5,824 nt of DNA from positions 1 through 5,824 of the forward strand of contig JADFHU010000398.1 of the NCBI GenBank assembly GCA_022567055.1, written 5' to 3'. This document shows, in pieces, positions 4,963 through 5,824 of the stretch. This DNA comes from Planctomycetota bacterium (lineage in GTDB: Bacteria; Planctomycetota; Phycisphaerae; Sedimentisphaerales; Anaerobacaceae). The notes below the pieces were generated by a model. The model saw nothing but the letters and a program-made list of their open reading frames with translations. It did no database searches and was not told the origin of the DNA. The translations under genes were made by a program, and so were the position numbers. Within the stretch, counting starts at the first letter, position 1. Every line of letters starts with the position of its first letter.

Positions 4963-5673
4963 ATGAGCATCAGAATAACAGGGTTCATCGTAGTCGGCGT
5001 ATTCCTGATCAATTCGATGACGGCCAACGTAGTGTCTGCCACACCCCCGCAGGCCACGACACGAAACAACAACTGTAGTGCCTGCCACGAGAGGGTCCTG
5101 ATGAACCGCCTGCGCGTCACCGAGGAAGACTTCCTGATGGATATTGGCGTCCGTCCCCTAAGGACCTACCTCACGGCGCCGGGCGAGGTGGTCACCCTCT
5201 CGGCAACCATCTTGACCGGCAGTGATCTCTTCGCCGTTCAGCTCAAAAACCTGGACGACGGTGCCGTCGCCAAAGATCCTAACCACCTGCTCCTCTGGAG
5301 CGAGGCCAACGACCCCAACAACCCGTGGACCCGCCATGAGGGACCGAATCAGCCCTACTTTACCAAGGACGATGGCAAGGGCGGCGGTATTCCCAACAGT
5401 GAGACCCCCGTCACCTACCACTTCGATCTGCGGCTGGATCCCTACACGCCCTTGGACGTGTATGAAGTGGTCTTTGCCGTGGCCGGTCGATCCAATATCC
5501 TGGGCAAATGGTATCAGGAAGAACACTTCTACATTCAGGTCGACTGCCCCTTTGAACTTGCGGGCGACCTGAACCGAGACTGCCAGGTCGACAGCGCCGA
5601 CTTTGCCTTGATGGCGGAGAACTGGCTGGTCAACTGCATCCACGATCCGGACAATCCGGCTTGTATTCGGTAA
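4963..5673 (+). CDS. Exported protein with one CxxCH haem-binding motif and a C-terminal half-dockerin
   Basis: A 236-residue protein. It begins with a signal peptide (residues 1-26, likely cleaved after VSA). CSACH (38-42) closely follows the mature N-terminus and is a single c-type haem attachment site. Residues about 60-195 are probably beta-rich and contain an Asn/Pro-rich stretch (SEANDPNNPWTRHEGPNQ). It ends with one dockerin-like calcium motif, GDLNRDCQVDSADFALMAENWL (201-222), with loop residues D202, N204, D206, D210 and D213; the second repeat of a full dockerin is missing. Late cysteines (195, 207, 225, 234) could form disulfides. It should act outside the cytoplasmic membrane; haem binding is inferred. 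The start at ATG 4963 has GAAGG 8 bases upstream; ATG 4957 is possible, and TTG 4900 would bury the signal peptide. I do not recognise a named family for the middle region. Confidence 0.85.
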   Translation: MSIRITGFIVVGVFLINSMTANVVSATPPQATTRNNNCSACHERVLMNRLRVTEEDFLMDIGVRPLRTYLTAPGEVVTLSATILTGSDLFAVQLKNLDDGAVAKDPNHLLLWSEANDPNNPWTRHEGPNQPYFTKDDGKGGGIPNSETPVTYHFDLRLDPYTPLDVYEVVFAVAGRSNILGKWYQEEHFYIQVDCPFELAGDLNRDCQVDSADFALMAENWLVNCIHDPDNPACIR

Positions 5674-5710
5674 AATCAGTAATCAGTAAAACCAGTAATC
5701 AGTAATCGGT
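5674..5710 (-). repeat. Heptanucleotide repeat array, second copy in inverted orientation
   Basis: The plus strand reads AATCAGT twice, a 6-base spacer (AAAACC), then AGTAATC twice and GGT. Its complement shows the same plan as 1063-1109: two GATTACT units, GGT, a short variable bridge, then two more units. It begins immediately after the stop codon of the CxxCH gene. A degenerate relative (CCACTGATCACTGG) follows at 5731-5744. Confidence 0.75.
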
Positions 5711-5743
5711 TGCGTTGCCGGTAAAGCCGACCACTGATCACTG

Positions 5744-5761
5744 GCGACCGTCCTCGGTCGC
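5744..5761 (+). terminator. GC-rich stem-loop downstream of the CxxCH gene
   Basis: GCGACCG (5744-5750) and CGGTCGC (5755-5761) pair perfectly around the 4-base loop TCCT. Only a mixed GCTTCTCAGTTG follows, with no T run. It may end the transcript of the CxxCH gene or insulate it from the promoter just downstream. Confidence 0.4.
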
Positions 5762-5770
5762 GCTTCTCAG

Positions 5771-5799
5771 TTGACACCCTACTGGGGGTTGAGTAGACT
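5771..5799 (+). promoter_or_regulatory. Putative sigma-70 promoter for a gene beyond the right edge
   Basis: A perfect -35 TTGACA (5771-5776) and TAGACT (5794-5799, 4 of 6 matches to the -10) are separated by the ideal 17 bases. The spacer holds CCCTACTGGGGG, a short G/C dyad that could be an operator. The gene it would drive lies outside the window. Confidence 0.5.
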
Positions 5800-5824
5800 C
5801 GCGCCGATGATGAATTGGACCCTG

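Noticed and set aside
4752..5120. Leftward open frame of 122 codons whose stop overlaps the ferredoxin ATG (ATGA)
   Set aside because: Most of it is antisense to the signal peptide and CxxCH region of the rightward gene, which has much stronger features. The neat overlap appears coincidental.
5158..5643. Leftward open frame of 161 codons
   Set aside because: It is antisense to the CxxCH/dockerin gene and has no motif, being a product of codon bias on the opposite strand.
1063..5710. Composite transposon bounded by the heptad arrays
   Set aside because: There is no transposase or integrase, and the arrays look like simple intergenic repeats, so only the inverted arrangement is reported.

Overview
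The window looks like ordinary chromosomal DNA of a free-living bacterium with a moderately GC-rich genome. The best lineage hint is the last gene, an exported protein ending in a single dockerin-like motif (GDLNRDCQVDSADFALMAENWL followed by Cys). This form is, from memory, common in Planctomycetes and some related or uncultivated phyla. A GAAATTCGAAACAA-like inverted intergenic element and GATTACT heptad arrays fit such genomes. The assignment is an inference, not a proof.

Layout. (1) Bases 1-1035 (+): a MNT/HEPN toxin-antitoxin-type pair. It consists of a nucleotidyltransferase with an N-terminal winged helix, whose 5' end is cut by the window edge, and a HEPN protein overlapping it by 26 bases. 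(2) 1036-1194: a heptanucleotide repeat array, then an extended -10 promoter. (3) 1195-2517 (+): a YihY/BrkB-family inner-membrane protein with a C-terminal winged-helix-like domain. (4) 2522-3622 (-): a DNA polymerase beta-superfamily nucleotidyltransferase of the RNA-repair-associated RlaP/COG3541 type, convergent with the previous gene and only 4 bases from it. (5) 3623-3942: no gene; it holds a ~160-base imperfect palindrome that ends in a hairpin plus T5. (6) 3943-4755 (-): a two-gene unit, thioredoxin-like [2Fe-2S] ferredoxin first and then a membrane-anchored protein with a DUF4177-like pattern, closed by a strong hairpin over the stop codon. (7) 4756-4962: a divergent promoter region rich in short dyads. 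(8) 4963-5673 (+): an exported protein with one CxxCH haem-binding motif, a beta-rich middle and a half-dockerin. (9) 5674-5824: a second heptad array in the opposite orientation, a hairpin, and a promoter-like TTGACA-N17-TAGACT reading out of the window.

Functionally the genes form separate small units and no multi-gene pathway is evident. The MNT/HEPN pair is a probable toxin/antidote or defence module. The two polymerase-beta-type nucleotidyltransferases (MNT and RlaP) belong to different families and are not visibly linked. The ferredoxin and the CxxCH protein are divergently transcribed and both redox-related, but nothing in the sequence shows that they work together. The most notable observations are the HEPN protein without the canonical RX4-6H histidine, the RlaP gene without a ligase neighbour, the haem-plus-dockerin protein, and the two families of structured intergenic repeats.
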